The notes under the pieces are model-generated. The model made no database searches and was not told where the DNA came from. It worked only from the letters and a program-made list of their open reading frames with translations. Positions 55,388 through 64,000 of a DNA stretch of 64,000 nucleotides are shown here, piece after piece. The position numbers and the translations under genes were made by a program. Within the stretch, counting starts at the first letter, position 1, and every line of letters starts with the position of its first letter. Source of the DNA: Ascarosepion bandense. Lineage: Eukaryota; Mollusca; Cephalopoda; Sepiida; Sepiidae. The DNA lies in assembly GCA_037127315.1 (NCBI GenBank), contig JBBBDQ010000445.1, positions 1,807,001 through 1,871,000 of the forward strand, given 5' to 3'.

Positions 55388-55716
55388 TCCCAAAAATTCA
55401 GTTGTTCTTAAGGACACATGGCCCAGTGAATATAGATGTTGGTTAGTTCCTGACTTGACTCTTGTGAGTTGTGAGTTCAATACTAGGCTACAGCAGTGGT
55501 GAACAAATAACTTGCAGGGTTAGAGGGAAATAACTCATGACTTCCAATCATGGCACTACTACTACACAAGGAATGAGAATGATATACCCCAGTGATTTTA
55601 ATAAAGGGTTCAGTTCGAAATTCCTAGCACCTGAAGGAGGCCGGAGTGTACAACAGCTGAAACGTCATACAAATAGCAACAAAGAAGAAGATAATAGTCC
55701 GAATAGTGTAAATACT
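55388..55716 (+). mobile_element. SINE-C, near full length
   Basis: Head AAGGACACATGGCCCAGTGA, B box GTGAGTTCAATACTAGG, body ATACCCCAGTGATT, core CTGAAGGAGGCC...CAGCTGAAACGTC (55631-55665), end GTCCGAATAGTGTAAATA. Confidence 0.75.
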
Positions 55717-55971
55717 ACCTCATTTCAGAAATATAGACAAAAGTTAATAACCTGTGGAAAACAATCTACACATGATTTTTGTCAAAATCCAAAAATATTG
55801 AAGTTGTTATAATAGAGGGTCCTGTTTATAATATAAATAGTCTCAAATCGATCTCTGACTTCTTAAAGAGTTATTAATACTTTGTTTTGATATTAACTGT
55901 GTATTATTTCAGATTGTGAAAAAAAAAAGGACAATATCCATGATATAAGCATTATTTCAAACTTGACATTT

Positions 55972-56352
55972 GTTTGTTTAGTTATTTATTGGCACATCAA
56001 CTCCTTATGGGTCATTTAATTTTGAAATTTAATTTCCTTGCGAGCATTAGTCATTTCTTTTACAAAAATATATTGCTAGTAACTTTTTTTTAAATCTTTT
56101 TACAAAAGATTTAATGCTAGTAACTTTTTTACTATGAAAATGTATTGTTGGTATTTTTGCTATAAAACTTTTTATGCTTTCATAGTGTTTAGCTTGGGGG
56201 GGGGGTCACTATTTGCCCATAGCTGGAACCCAAACAGGTGCTACCACTACAGGTCAGGGTGGAACTGTGAACAACAGCAATTAAGAGGTTGTTCTATGCT
56301 CCTCAAAACGATTCTTGCTGCCGGATGTAGTTTATCATCATACCCAGGACAA
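55972..56352 (-). mobile_element. Retroposon B, internally deleted, 9-bp target duplication
   Basis: TTGACATTT lies at 55963-55971 and 56353-56361. The 5' end is GTCCTGGGTATGATG (minus). A G10 run at about 56198 replaces the usual CCCCCAAACTGGGG. Confidence 0.75.
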
Positions 56353-56361
56353 TTGACATTT

Positions 56362-57594
56362 TATAAAGAGAAACAAAATATAAATAACTTTTTAAGAAGT
56401 CAGGGATTGATTTGACACTTTGTTTATATCATAAACAGAAACCTCTATTCAAAAATCATTAAAATTTATTATTTCTCAATTCTGACCAATTTTGTAGCTA
56501 GAGGAAAACATAATGAATACTAATCTAAAAAAGATTGTTTCAAAGGGAATTCTTCCTCATTTTTCAGAAATGGAGCCGTTAATCACAGTTGTACTGGATC
56601 TGTTTTCCAAGGCCGACAACAGCTGGTATATCCAGTAAAGCAAATGTTAAGAAGTGACCTATTTTTCATTATTGATTCTGTAGGGTATTGATTTACACTA
56701 AGAAATACTATAAGACAGAATCAAATTTAATATCAATAAGGAATGTTTGCTCTAAAAGTTGAACTGTGTAGGCTCATGATTCCTTTTTATGGCTTATCAA
56801 CGCTTTGTAGGTTATTTAAAGCCAGAAAATATTTTTAGATACTACAAATTTTTTATTTTGGGGAATTAATAATAATTTAGTGACACAAATCTTATTAAGA
56901 GATACGATCTGGATTCGTAGCTCATCAAAATTGAATAAACGTACAAGAAATTATAATGTGGATATAAAGTGGGGGATCAATTCTATATTTTAATCAATAT
57001 AAAAAGTGATCCCTCAGTTTATGTTAATTGTCATTTCTGTGTATTTATATTCCAGAGAATTTAAATAAATCTAAAAGACATGCCTTTATAGCTTATCAGC
57101 ATTTCATTCGTTGATAGATTCGTTTTTTATGACTTACCAACCATTTGCAGGTTATTTAAAGCCAAAAAATATTTTTAGATTGTAAGATTTTTTTTTTTTT
57201 TTGATGACAATGGTTTTATTGATACAAATCTTACTGATTAACCTATAGCTGGCATGAAAAGTAGTGGTTTTATACTTTTCCAAAGTCACCCGAAGGGATA
57301 TTAAAGTCAGCTTTATACAATAAAACAGTAAGGAGGGTTGACTTGGAAGGTTCCCTTAAAACCACCAGGTGCAAAATTGGACCTCAAAGGACAACAGTAG
57401 CTGCCCCATCATATAAACAAGTGGTTGACCCAGTTGAGATTGGGATGTGCATAACCAGTTGGCAGGAAGTTATATAAACACCCACCTGAGTGGGAGAAGC
57501 CAGAGTCTCTCACATAATCATGAGAAGACAACATTCGAAGAAAGTACTCACAAACCACACACCTTCCTGTTGATATTAAAATCCAGAAATAAAT
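56362..57594. repeat. SINE-S tail fragments, a palindrome, and spacer
   Basis: 56785-56890 and 57120-57290 (minus) carry AATATTTT(C/T)TGGCTTTAAATAACC-type tails of SINE-S. 56963-57018 is a free GTGGGGGATCAATTC palindrome. The rest is unassigned. Confidence 0.5.
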
Positions 57595-57735
57595 GTCGAG
57601 GCATGGGAAAGTAATGGATAATGACTCAGTTTCAGGAAATGGAGAGCTGAGTTCAAATTCCAATCGAGTTCATTACATTCCCTTACCTGTAAATACCCTT
57701 GAGAAAGGCATGAATCCATCTCTTCTCCTCTCAAG
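57595..57735 (+). mobile_element. tRNA-like SINE fragment
   Basis: TGGGAAAGTAATGGATAATG, GAGTTCAAATTCCAATCGAG, ACCCTTGAGAAAGGCATGAA: a SINE-S/SINE-A-type tRNA head without 5S. Confidence 0.5.
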
Positions 57736-58634
57736 CTATTGTGGCAGGAATGGTCACCAATGTAGCTGTAGAGACAATCAGCCATGTCTGGTACAAGACC
57801 AATTCACAAACGTAGCCAACAATTCCCACAACTTAGGGTTTATCAGAAGGTTATCAGCAAGTGAATTTGTGGAAGATTAAAAGTATACCTTTTGTATGTT
57901 TAAATAGAAATTTATTAATAGAAAAGAATAACATGAATTGGTAGAAGTTAAATGTTCCTTGAGAAACAGGAGGAAGGTGTTAAGGGTATCAAGAGTTTGT
58001 AGTAGTAACTTGTGTGTATGAGTTTATGTGTATGTAGGCAGGAATGCATGTATGTATGTATGAGCATTATCATTGGGTAGGATAGTCTTTGAAGTTATCA
58101 CTTAGTCTTAAAAGATTCTGTTCAGATATCAAGTATAAGAAAAGGTAGACGGGTGAACGATGAAGAGCAAGGGGGTGAGAGAGAGAAAGGAAGAGATAAT
58201 AATAATGATCGCTTGATGTTTGTCAAGGGTATATGTTTATTACGCTAGTATTCTTCTCTCTGGCAACAGGCGAACTTGCTCGTCTTTTATTTTGTTTGTG
58301 GGGCTTGAAAAGGTTATTTGGGAATTCACTCCCGGATGTTATTCTGGCCTTTCCATTGGACAACGGATGAACAAACTTCATGTCGGCTTGTCAAAAGGAC
58401 CTTTGTTTCTGAGAATTGAAGATTATTTGAATTTTGTTTTTAGATGTTTCCTAGTTTTCTATTGGCCGAAAAAACATTTCATATCAAGGTGTGAAATTTC
58501 ACGAGTTTTGTTTTGGATTTACTTTTGCATGTGTGCTAAGCAAAGTTTGTAAATCTGAGTATTTTTTAATTTCTAACAAAATCAGTGAGTCAGTGCTTAG
58601 CATTTGAATTTTAAATCTAGATCTTGTTTTGTTC
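57735..58634 (+). repeat. Family D, longest uninterrupted copy
   Basis: TGTGGCAGGAATGG... to ...CTTGTTTTGTTCA, about 900 bp with TG...CA ends. The reverse complement at 19955-22000 is interrupted by a Helitron. No coding sequence; long LTR or unclassified element. Confidence 0.5.
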
Positions 58635-58945
58635 ACTCAGTCAGTTAAGTGCCATACATGAAACACGCTTGGGCGATCATATCTCGAAAGAGACATGACT
58701 GACTGGGTAGAAGATTATCCTGCAGTAGGTTGCCATTGCTTTCTACGGTAGATTGGTTGCCAGCCAAGGCTATAGAACCCAATCTGTCTTGTTATTTAAC
58801 CCATAACTGGGAGGAAGAGATGGATTAATACCTTTCCAAAGGGTATTTGCGCATAAGTGAATGCAATGAATTCAACTGGAATTTGAACTCGGCTCCCCGA
58901 TTTCTCTTTCCGAGCCGATATCCACTACACCACAACGCACATAGA
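58634..58945 (-). mobile_element. SINE-A, full length
   Basis: CAGTCAGTTAAGTGCC at the low end and CACTACACCACAACGCACAT at the high end. Confidence 0.8.
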
Positions 58946-58979
58946 CTTGTGTGGCAACTGGTCTCATAAAAGAACAACT

Positions 58980-59345
58980 TAATTAATAATAATAATAAAG
59001 AAAGAAGGGTAGTTTATAGGGGATGTTAGGAGGAGGGTAATAGACGGATGAGAATACTGATGTAATGAGGGTGGAGTGAATTGAGAAAAGAGCTTGAGAG
59101 AAAGGATGCGAGTTAGTGAGATAGGAGATGTCTATTGACCTTACATTTAAATTCCTGGAGATTGTAGTTGTCAGGGAAGCAAGTATACGGAAAGGAATTC
59201 CACAGGCAGGACGTGCAAGAAAAGGTGTTACGGTAGAGATTGCAGCTACATTTTATCAGTTTCACTGTAAAAGGGTGGGGGCTAGTCTAGTAGCTCGTGT
59301 AAATTCATACATAGGGGGCACTAGTGAGCTAAGTTCATAAGCAAT
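58980..59345 (-). mobile_element. LINE-X 3' coding-side fragment
   Basis: Plus view TTTAAATTCCTGGAGATTGT, AGTTGTCAGGGAAGCAAGTA, CAGGCAGGACGTGCAAGA parallels 53080-53150 and 60750-60820. Confidence 0.6.
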
Positions 59346-60500
59346 ATTACATTTTCCATTGTAAACTCTCGTAATGATTTGGTTACCTGCAAATGAAAAT
59401 CAAAACAAGATTTTTTCCCAAAATTTTGAACGTGTTAGATGGATTTCAAAATCCAAGAAAAAATTAAAAATACTTTGATCTTTCCTCTTAATAATCTTAT
59501 AAACATTTTGATGGGAAAAGTTCGTTTTTATTAAGTTTGGGGTCTTTTTTGTTTTTCATACTTTACCGTTTTTTCATTCAGCGACTTAGTGGAGGTACCT
59601 AAAAGCAATCTAATTAAAATAAATGAATAGTGCTTAAAATTTTTCAGTTCTCATGAAAAAATATATAAACTCACTTATATATATAAATTATAGAATAGAT
59701 TTTATTAAAATTTCAATCATCGCTTTTTTTAAAGCAATAAACATTTCTGGGGAGTGAAGGTAGTTAAAAACTTAAAATTTTAAATGGCGTCAAAGAAAAA
59801 CCGTCTTTTTGACACTTCGTTTTTTCGCGAGTACAAAGGTCCAAATTTGCCATAATATTTAATTTTTGTTTTTACCATCTGCACATTTTTTGTTTTTATT
59901 TTAGCTTTTACTGCTTTAGGATTTAAACTCTCGAATGACGTCTGAAAATTATCTGAGACGTGACTTAGAATTTTCACAAATAGAGAAAAAATTATGAAGG
60001 GTTCAGGGGAGATAACTGTTTGTTTTTTTTCGACATTTGAAATTTATAAAACTTAAACAAGGTGGGAATTTATTTCATTTAGAACACATTTTGAAAGGAA
60101 CTGTCAATAGCCAGAGATGAAAGTAAGCCTTACGGACAAAAAGTGCATTTCTACTGAACATTATGCTTGTTGCGAACTCGGTCCAGATTTGGGGGTTATT
60201 TTTTAATCATAATATAAAATTTTTGCTGTATATTTTTTAATATTACCTACTTTAATTGTAACCCAAAAAAAGAAAATAGAAATATTTATTTTTCAAAAGG
60301 CTAACCCCACAAAAATATATATATGCTGGATCCAATCTGGGAAAATGTCGGCTAAAAATCCCTCCTCCCTAAAGTTATAGACAAATTGTATAGATGCTAT
60401 AATCACTTGACTGTATCCCTTTACCTATAAACACTGTTTCTATTTTACTGTCTTATTGATTTATTTAGCCGTTACCTTATATATTTTGTGCCTTTTTACA
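59346..60500. other. AT-rich intronic spacer with a short plus-strand ORF
   Basis: ATG at 59784 opens 23 codons (M-A-S-K-K-N-R-L-F-D-T-S...) to TAA at 59853, followed in the same frame by 29 codons of hydrophobic sequence (F-V-F-T-I-C-T-F-F-V-F-I-L-A). Not recognised. No repeat family from the window is present here. Confidence 0.3.
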
Positions 60501-60504
60501 TTTT

Positions 60505-60965
60505 TTTTTTTTTAATCGTATCACCCTGAGCAAGGTGGTAATGCCACTGATGTGCAGGGGGCTACATAAGAGTAAAAAGATTAGATAGGAGAAGACTGAA
60601 GAGAAAGACGAACCAGTTAGAAAGGAGCAAGAGAAGGATGGGAATACAGGTGTGATGATGGTTGCAAAGGTGGAGAGAAAGGAAAGGATATACAGGGTGG
60701 TGTAGAAAGAACTAGGGTCAAGTGATTAAGAGATGAGTATTGATATTGCATTTAAATTCCTGGAGGTTGTAGCCGTCAGGAAAGCAAGAATATGGAAGAG
60801 AGTTCCACAGACGTGAAGTGCGAGAGAAGAAGCTGCAGGAGTAGAATTGTCATCTGCATTTGGTTAATTTAACTGTGAATGGGTGGGACCCAGTTGCTAA
60901 TCTGGTTGCACGAGTAAACACCTGTTGCAGAGGCACCAGTGACTTAAGTTTGTTGGATCAGAAGC
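60505..60965 (-). mobile_element. LINE-X 3' portion
   Basis: T11, AATCGTATCACCCTGAGCAA, GTGGTAATGCCACTGATGTG, then coding-side sequence to CAGAGGCACCAGTGACTTAAG. Confidence 0.7.
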
Positions 60966-61159
60966 CATGAAAGTATTTATATATATATTTATTTTATTAT
61001 TTTCTTCTATTTTCTTTTTGATTTTCATCCTTGTTGTTCTTGGGAATTTTGTCCAAATGCTCAACAATATATAATACTTAAACAAATTGGCTTGAAAAAC
61101 TTGTGCAATCAAAAATAAAACAGGGACTTTTTCCCCCTTTCCAGAACTGAAAAATTTAC

Positions 61160-61358
61160 CTTCTTTGACAGGAAAATCATCAAAACTGGGCAGAGGTTTG
61201 GTCCAGTTTATAAAATCCACAAAATTTTTGTAATAGATCATCCCATCTCCAGGATTGCAATTTTGCAAAAGAGACCCTAATACACAAAAGTCCACAGGTA
61301 GTTTGTACTCCAAGCAAAGGTCCATCACCATTGATACTGGAAGACGCCCGCTGGCTTC
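61160..61358 (-). CDS. EFHB: EFHB exon, paired degenerate EF-hands
   Basis: 199 nt, phase 0 at entry, leaving one base at the donor GAAG|GTAAAT; the acceptor is TGGAATAG. It begins E-A-S-G-R-L and continues the first EF-hand loop (D-K-E-A-S-G-R-L-P-V-S-M). A second loop follows 35 residues later (C-N-P-G-D-G-M-I-Y-Y-K-N) and then F-V-D-F-I-N-W. Both loops keep Gly at position 6 and a hydrophobic residue at 8. Position 12 is Met and Asn instead of Glu, and most oxygen ligands are missing. The fold is probably retained, but classical Ca2+ binding is doubtful. The segment after the second helix ends in S-F-D-D-F-P-V-K-E. Confidence 0.8.
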
Positions 61359-61739
61359 CTATTCCACAATAAAACAAAAAAGCTTCTTTTTCAGTAATTA
61401 ATAAATAGAGGAGAGTTAATTATTTCTAATTAGACGAACTGAATTTAGAAATAAAAAAGTTGTAATAAAAGTTTTATTTCTACGATAAAATTTATATATA
61501 AACAACATTTTCAGCATGACATCTATATTCTAAAGTTCTTTCTGTTTTTATAAGGTTAAATTAGCAGCTCATTTAAAATATGTTAACTGGAGCAAGGAAT
61601 GGCTTGTTAATTTTAACCTCTCTAAAATGATACTGCTCTCGATTAATCATTTGAGACGCCTTTACTGTTTTCCCTCAGCATGGCTCATGATAACCTCCTA
61701 GAAAGTGACTCATTGCACCTTTTTGAACATTCTCTGCTA

Positions 61740-62695
61740 GCACGAAGTGGAAAGACTATATTGAATCCATTGCTCGATCTGCTGCTAGGAGAGTTGGTTC
61801 ACTTTATTGTTCTAGACAATTTTTCTCACCAGAATCTATCTCAAATATTTATAAATCTACCATTTGTCCAGGCACTGAATATTGTTGCCACAAATGATCC
61901 AGTGCTTCTGCTATATATTTAGTGATTCTTGATTCCAAAAAATAATCTGCAACATTATTGGTTCTGACCTGGTGTCTTAGATTCAGTCACTTTGCCACTG
62001 TTGTTATGTAGCTTCCCTGTCAGTCAGTTAAGTGCCATGCGTGATACACGCTTGGGTGATCATGTCTTGAAAGAGACATGACTGACTGGGCAGAAGATTA
62101 TCCTACAGTAGGTTGCTATTACTTTCTGCGGTAGACTAGTTGTCGGCCAAGGCTATCGAACCCAATCTGTCCTGTTATTTAACCCATAACTGGAGGGAAG
62201 AGATGGATTAATACCTTAACCAAGTGTATTTACACGATGAACTTAGGTCATTGGTGCCCCCACCACAAGAATTTATTCATGAAACCAGACTAGCAACAAG
62301 GTCCCATCAAACCAAATGTTAAATCAACCAAATGCAGCCGACACTTCTATTCCAGCAGCTTCTTTTCTCGCACTTCCCGCCTGTGGAACTCCTTTCCATA
62401 TACTTGCTTTTCTGATGGCTACAACCTCCAGTTGTTTAAATGCAACGTCAATTCCCATCTCTTATCTACTTGACTCCAGTCTTTTCTACATCACTTTTCC
62501 TTTCTCTCTACCTTCGCAACTGTCTTCACTCCTGTGTTCACTCTTGCCCTTTCTCTTTCTCCTCCTGTAGCTGGTTCATCTTTGTCTTGAGTTTTCTCCT
62601 GTCTGAAACTTTAACTCTCATATGTAGCCCCCTGCACATCAGTGGTGATACCACCTTGCTTGGGGTGAAATGATTAAAAAAAAAAAAAAAAAAAA
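61740..62695 (+). mobile_element. LINE-X, apparently split by a SINE-A
   Basis: 61740-62010 matches the split copy at 49655/51597. 62226-62695 carries L-P-A-C-G-T-P-F-H-I-L-A-F-L-M-A-T-T, S-I-P-I-S-Y-L-L-D-S-S and the terminus with A20. SINE-A (62020-62225, minus) lies between; whether both halves belong to one copy is not certain. Confidence 0.6.
62020..62225 (-). mobile_element. SINE-A, head-truncated
   Basis: CAGTCAGTTAAGTGCCATGC to AAGTGTATTTACACG. Confidence 0.7.
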
Positions 62696-62715
62696 ACACT
62701 ATTGGAGGTTCTATT

Positions 62716-63028
62716 CAGGATGTGCATTGTGGCGCAATGGATATCGGCTCGGAATGAAAAATTGGGGAACAAAGTTTGAATTCCAGTTGAATTCCTTGCA
62801 TTCGCTTACGCACAAATACCCTTAGGAAAGGTATTAATCCATCTCTTCTCCTCCAGTTATGGAATAAATAATAGGACAGATTGGGTTCTATAGCCTTGGC
62901 TGGCAACCAGTCTACCGCAGAAAGCAAGGGCAACCTACTGCAGGATAATCTTCTGCCCAGTCAGTCATGTCTCTTTCGAGACATGATTGCCCAAGCATGT
63001 ATCACGTATGGCACTTAACTGACTGATT
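62716..63028 (+). mobile_element. SINE-A, full length, clearest tRNA-Arg A box
   Basis: ATGTGCATTGTGGCGCAATG, GATATCGG: GTGGCGCAATGGATA is what I recall for tRNA-Arg A boxes. The body and the GGCACTTAACTGACTGA tail are complete. Confidence 0.85.
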
Positions 63029-63304
63029 CAGGGGCAGCTGACCTATCTAATAGGGAAGCCACATCATTTTTGGTGAAAAAGTAACTGTCTGTAGGTCACA
63101 ATAGACAAGGCCTGAATTTGAAATTGGTTTGTCAATTCAACTTATTGTGTCGATAAGTATCCTCACATCAAAATAATGTCCGCTAATTTTACAGAGAAAT
63201 GAAAAAAAAAAGTAATTTTGCAGCTTTAAACTGCTATTCATCGATTTTGAATTCATGACGACTGTCATTTGACTAAAAAAAAAATATTTCCCAATTTTCC
63301 TTAC

Positions 63305-63527
63305 CTTGTCACACTGTGTCAAACATCTAATGAGATCATCAAATTGCTGATATTGACAATGACGCAGAAATCGCCGAGTTGACATGAGTAGTCCTCTCTG
63401 CTGAAGAGGGTCTTTGATGTTTTGGAGTGGACAACCATGGTGCATCAGATCCTTCACACCATAACCGTCATTAGGAGGGACCCAGCCAAAGCAGTGATCA
63501 AAGGAGACAAGTAAGGTGTCTTTGATT
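63305..63527 (-). CDS. EFHB: EFHB exon (first in window), pre-EF-hand segment
   Basis: 223 nt. The acceptor is a pyrimidine-rich TTGTGTGTTTCAG and the donor is AAG|GTAAGG. The first base completes an Arg codon (AGA if the acceptor's AG is genomic neighbour only; the true codon depends on the upstream exon). It then encodes 74 residues beginning I-K-D-T-L-L and ending L-T-Q-C-D-K. The final Asp-Lys is the start of an EF-hand loop that continues in the next exon, so the intron splits the loop after position 2. A 'PPNDGYGV' stretch lies about 20 residues in. Extension of the open frame beyond both splice sites is intron sequence and should be ignored. Confidence 0.75.
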
Positions 63528-63777
63528 CTGAAACACACAAAAGACACTATGGTGATTATTTGATAAAGAAATACATACAACTAAATTTGATTGTATTTCA
63601 ACATTGGCTTCAATCATAGCTTCGGCTTTTTCAGAATTTTTTTAAAGATAAATCTACAAAACGTCTTTGACAGAAGTTGACAACGCTAAACTAACATTGT
63701 GGCACTTAATTTGGGAAACCAACACAGAAGAAGAAGGGTTGAATTTATTGCAATCTCAAGTGTTCCTGTTTTATGGT

Positions 63778-63913
63778 GATTTTCTAAGCATAGCTTAGAT
63801 GTGGCACAAGGCCAAAAGTATGGAGCACTCAATGACGATCAAACTCAATACTCATTCATAATTGTTCTAGCAAGACAAGATTGATAACCATTACACCATG
63901 TGAAGGTGCCCAA
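63778..63913 (-). mobile_element. SINE-E, fuller copy
   Basis: Minus: GCACCTTCACATGGTGTAAT, GGTTATCA, then TTGAGTTTGATCGTC (B-box type), GGCCTTGTGCCACATCTAAG. Confidence 0.6.
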
Positions 63914-63925
63914 GTGTTTCTGGTT

Positions 63926-64000
63926 TTTTTTTTATAATCATTTCACCCCAAGCAAGGCACAAAAGCCACTGATACATAGAGGGTTACAGTAAGAGAATAA
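63926..64000 (-). mobile_element. LINE-X 3' end, cut by window edge
   Basis: T10, ATAATCATTTCACCCCAAGC, AAGGCACAAAAGCCACTGAT. Confidence 0.65.

Larger units (their letters stand above)
39634..63527 (-). other. EFHB: EFHB (CFAP21) gene, 3' portion, five exons
   Basis: Five minus-strand open segments join in frame through AG/GT sites and give about 309 residues ending in TAA. Phases match at every junction: exon 1 ends in phase 0, exon 2 leaves one base, exon 3 supplies two and leaves one, exon 4 supplies two and ends in phase 0, exon 5 ends in the stop. The predicted order is a Phe/Gly/Pro-rich segment, two degenerate EF-hands, a linker, a conserved G-I-P-S-I-R...PPRIKP...YGDEGT block, then a third EF-hand-like C-terminus. 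This layout and the Y-G-D-E block match what I recall of EFHB, known in structures of ciliary doublet microtubules as CFAP21 and reported to modulate store-operated calcium entry. The 5' exons and promoter are outside the window. The gene call rests on recollection of the family, not on a search. Confidence 0.75.

Noticed and set aside
1..64000. CRISPR arrays, operons or other prokaryotic systems
   Set aside because: Spliced gene structure, SINEs, poly(A) retroposons and microsatellites show animal nuclear DNA; tandem arrays here have no spacer-repeat alternation.

Overview
The window is AT-rich, intron-dense animal DNA with almost no protein-coding content outside one gene. The mix of tRNA-, 5S- and LINE-derived retroposons, Helitrons, Tc1/mariner and piggyBac-type relics, long microsatellites and one spliced ciliary gene fits a repeat-rich invertebrate, most likely a lophotrochozoan such as a mollusc. 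That placement is an inference from repeat style, not from a diagnostic sequence.

The only host gene I can support is the 3' part of EFHB (CFAP21), an EF-hand protein of ciliary doublet microtubules. It lies on the minus strand with five exons at 63527-63305, 61358-61160, 52266-52105, 46641-46460 and 39798-39634. All junctions have AG/GT splice sites and matching phases, and the last exon ends in TAA. The 5' part lies beyond the right edge. Its four introns (about 1.9, 8.9, 5.5 and 6.7 kb) are packed with transposable elements. The left 39 kb lies downstream of the gene and shows no recognisable host exon.

Names used here for repeat families: SINE-A = tRNA-Arg-derived SINE of about 310-350 bp, over 20 copies. 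Composite SINE-A = full SINE-A, a linker with a ~50-bp palindrome, then a second head-less SINE-A body (at least four loci plus one interrupted). SINE-S = chimera of 5S rRNA 3' part and a tRNA-like unit. SINE-C = tRNA-headed SINE whose 3' body has a hammerhead-like CTGA-N-GA...GAAAC core. SINE-E = small tRNA-headed SINE at both window ends. Retroposon B = ~660-bp poly(A) retroposon with 9-13 bp target duplications. LINE-X and LINE-Y = two decayed non-LTR retrotransposon families. Family D = long unclassified, LTR-like repeat.

Region by region: 1-9.3 kb is SINE-A, SINE-C, retroposon B and LINE pieces with a Helitron. 10.7-13.1 kb is AT-rich and unassigned. 13-25 kb holds palindromes, three tandem duplications, Helitrons and family D. 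25.6-31.6 kb holds two LINE remnants with internal tandem amplification and a clean 85-bp array. 32-39 kb holds SINE-C foldbacks, a Helitron, a piggyBac-type MITE, a mariner relic and family D. 39.6-63.5 kb is the EFHB gene, whose introns contain a Helitron inside a SINE-S, a solo LTR, Tc1 and Penelope relics, a 24-residue-period minisatellite and a 1.8-kb insertion inside a LINE. Many insertions can be dated relative to each other because an uninterrupted paralogue of the host repeat is present in the same window.
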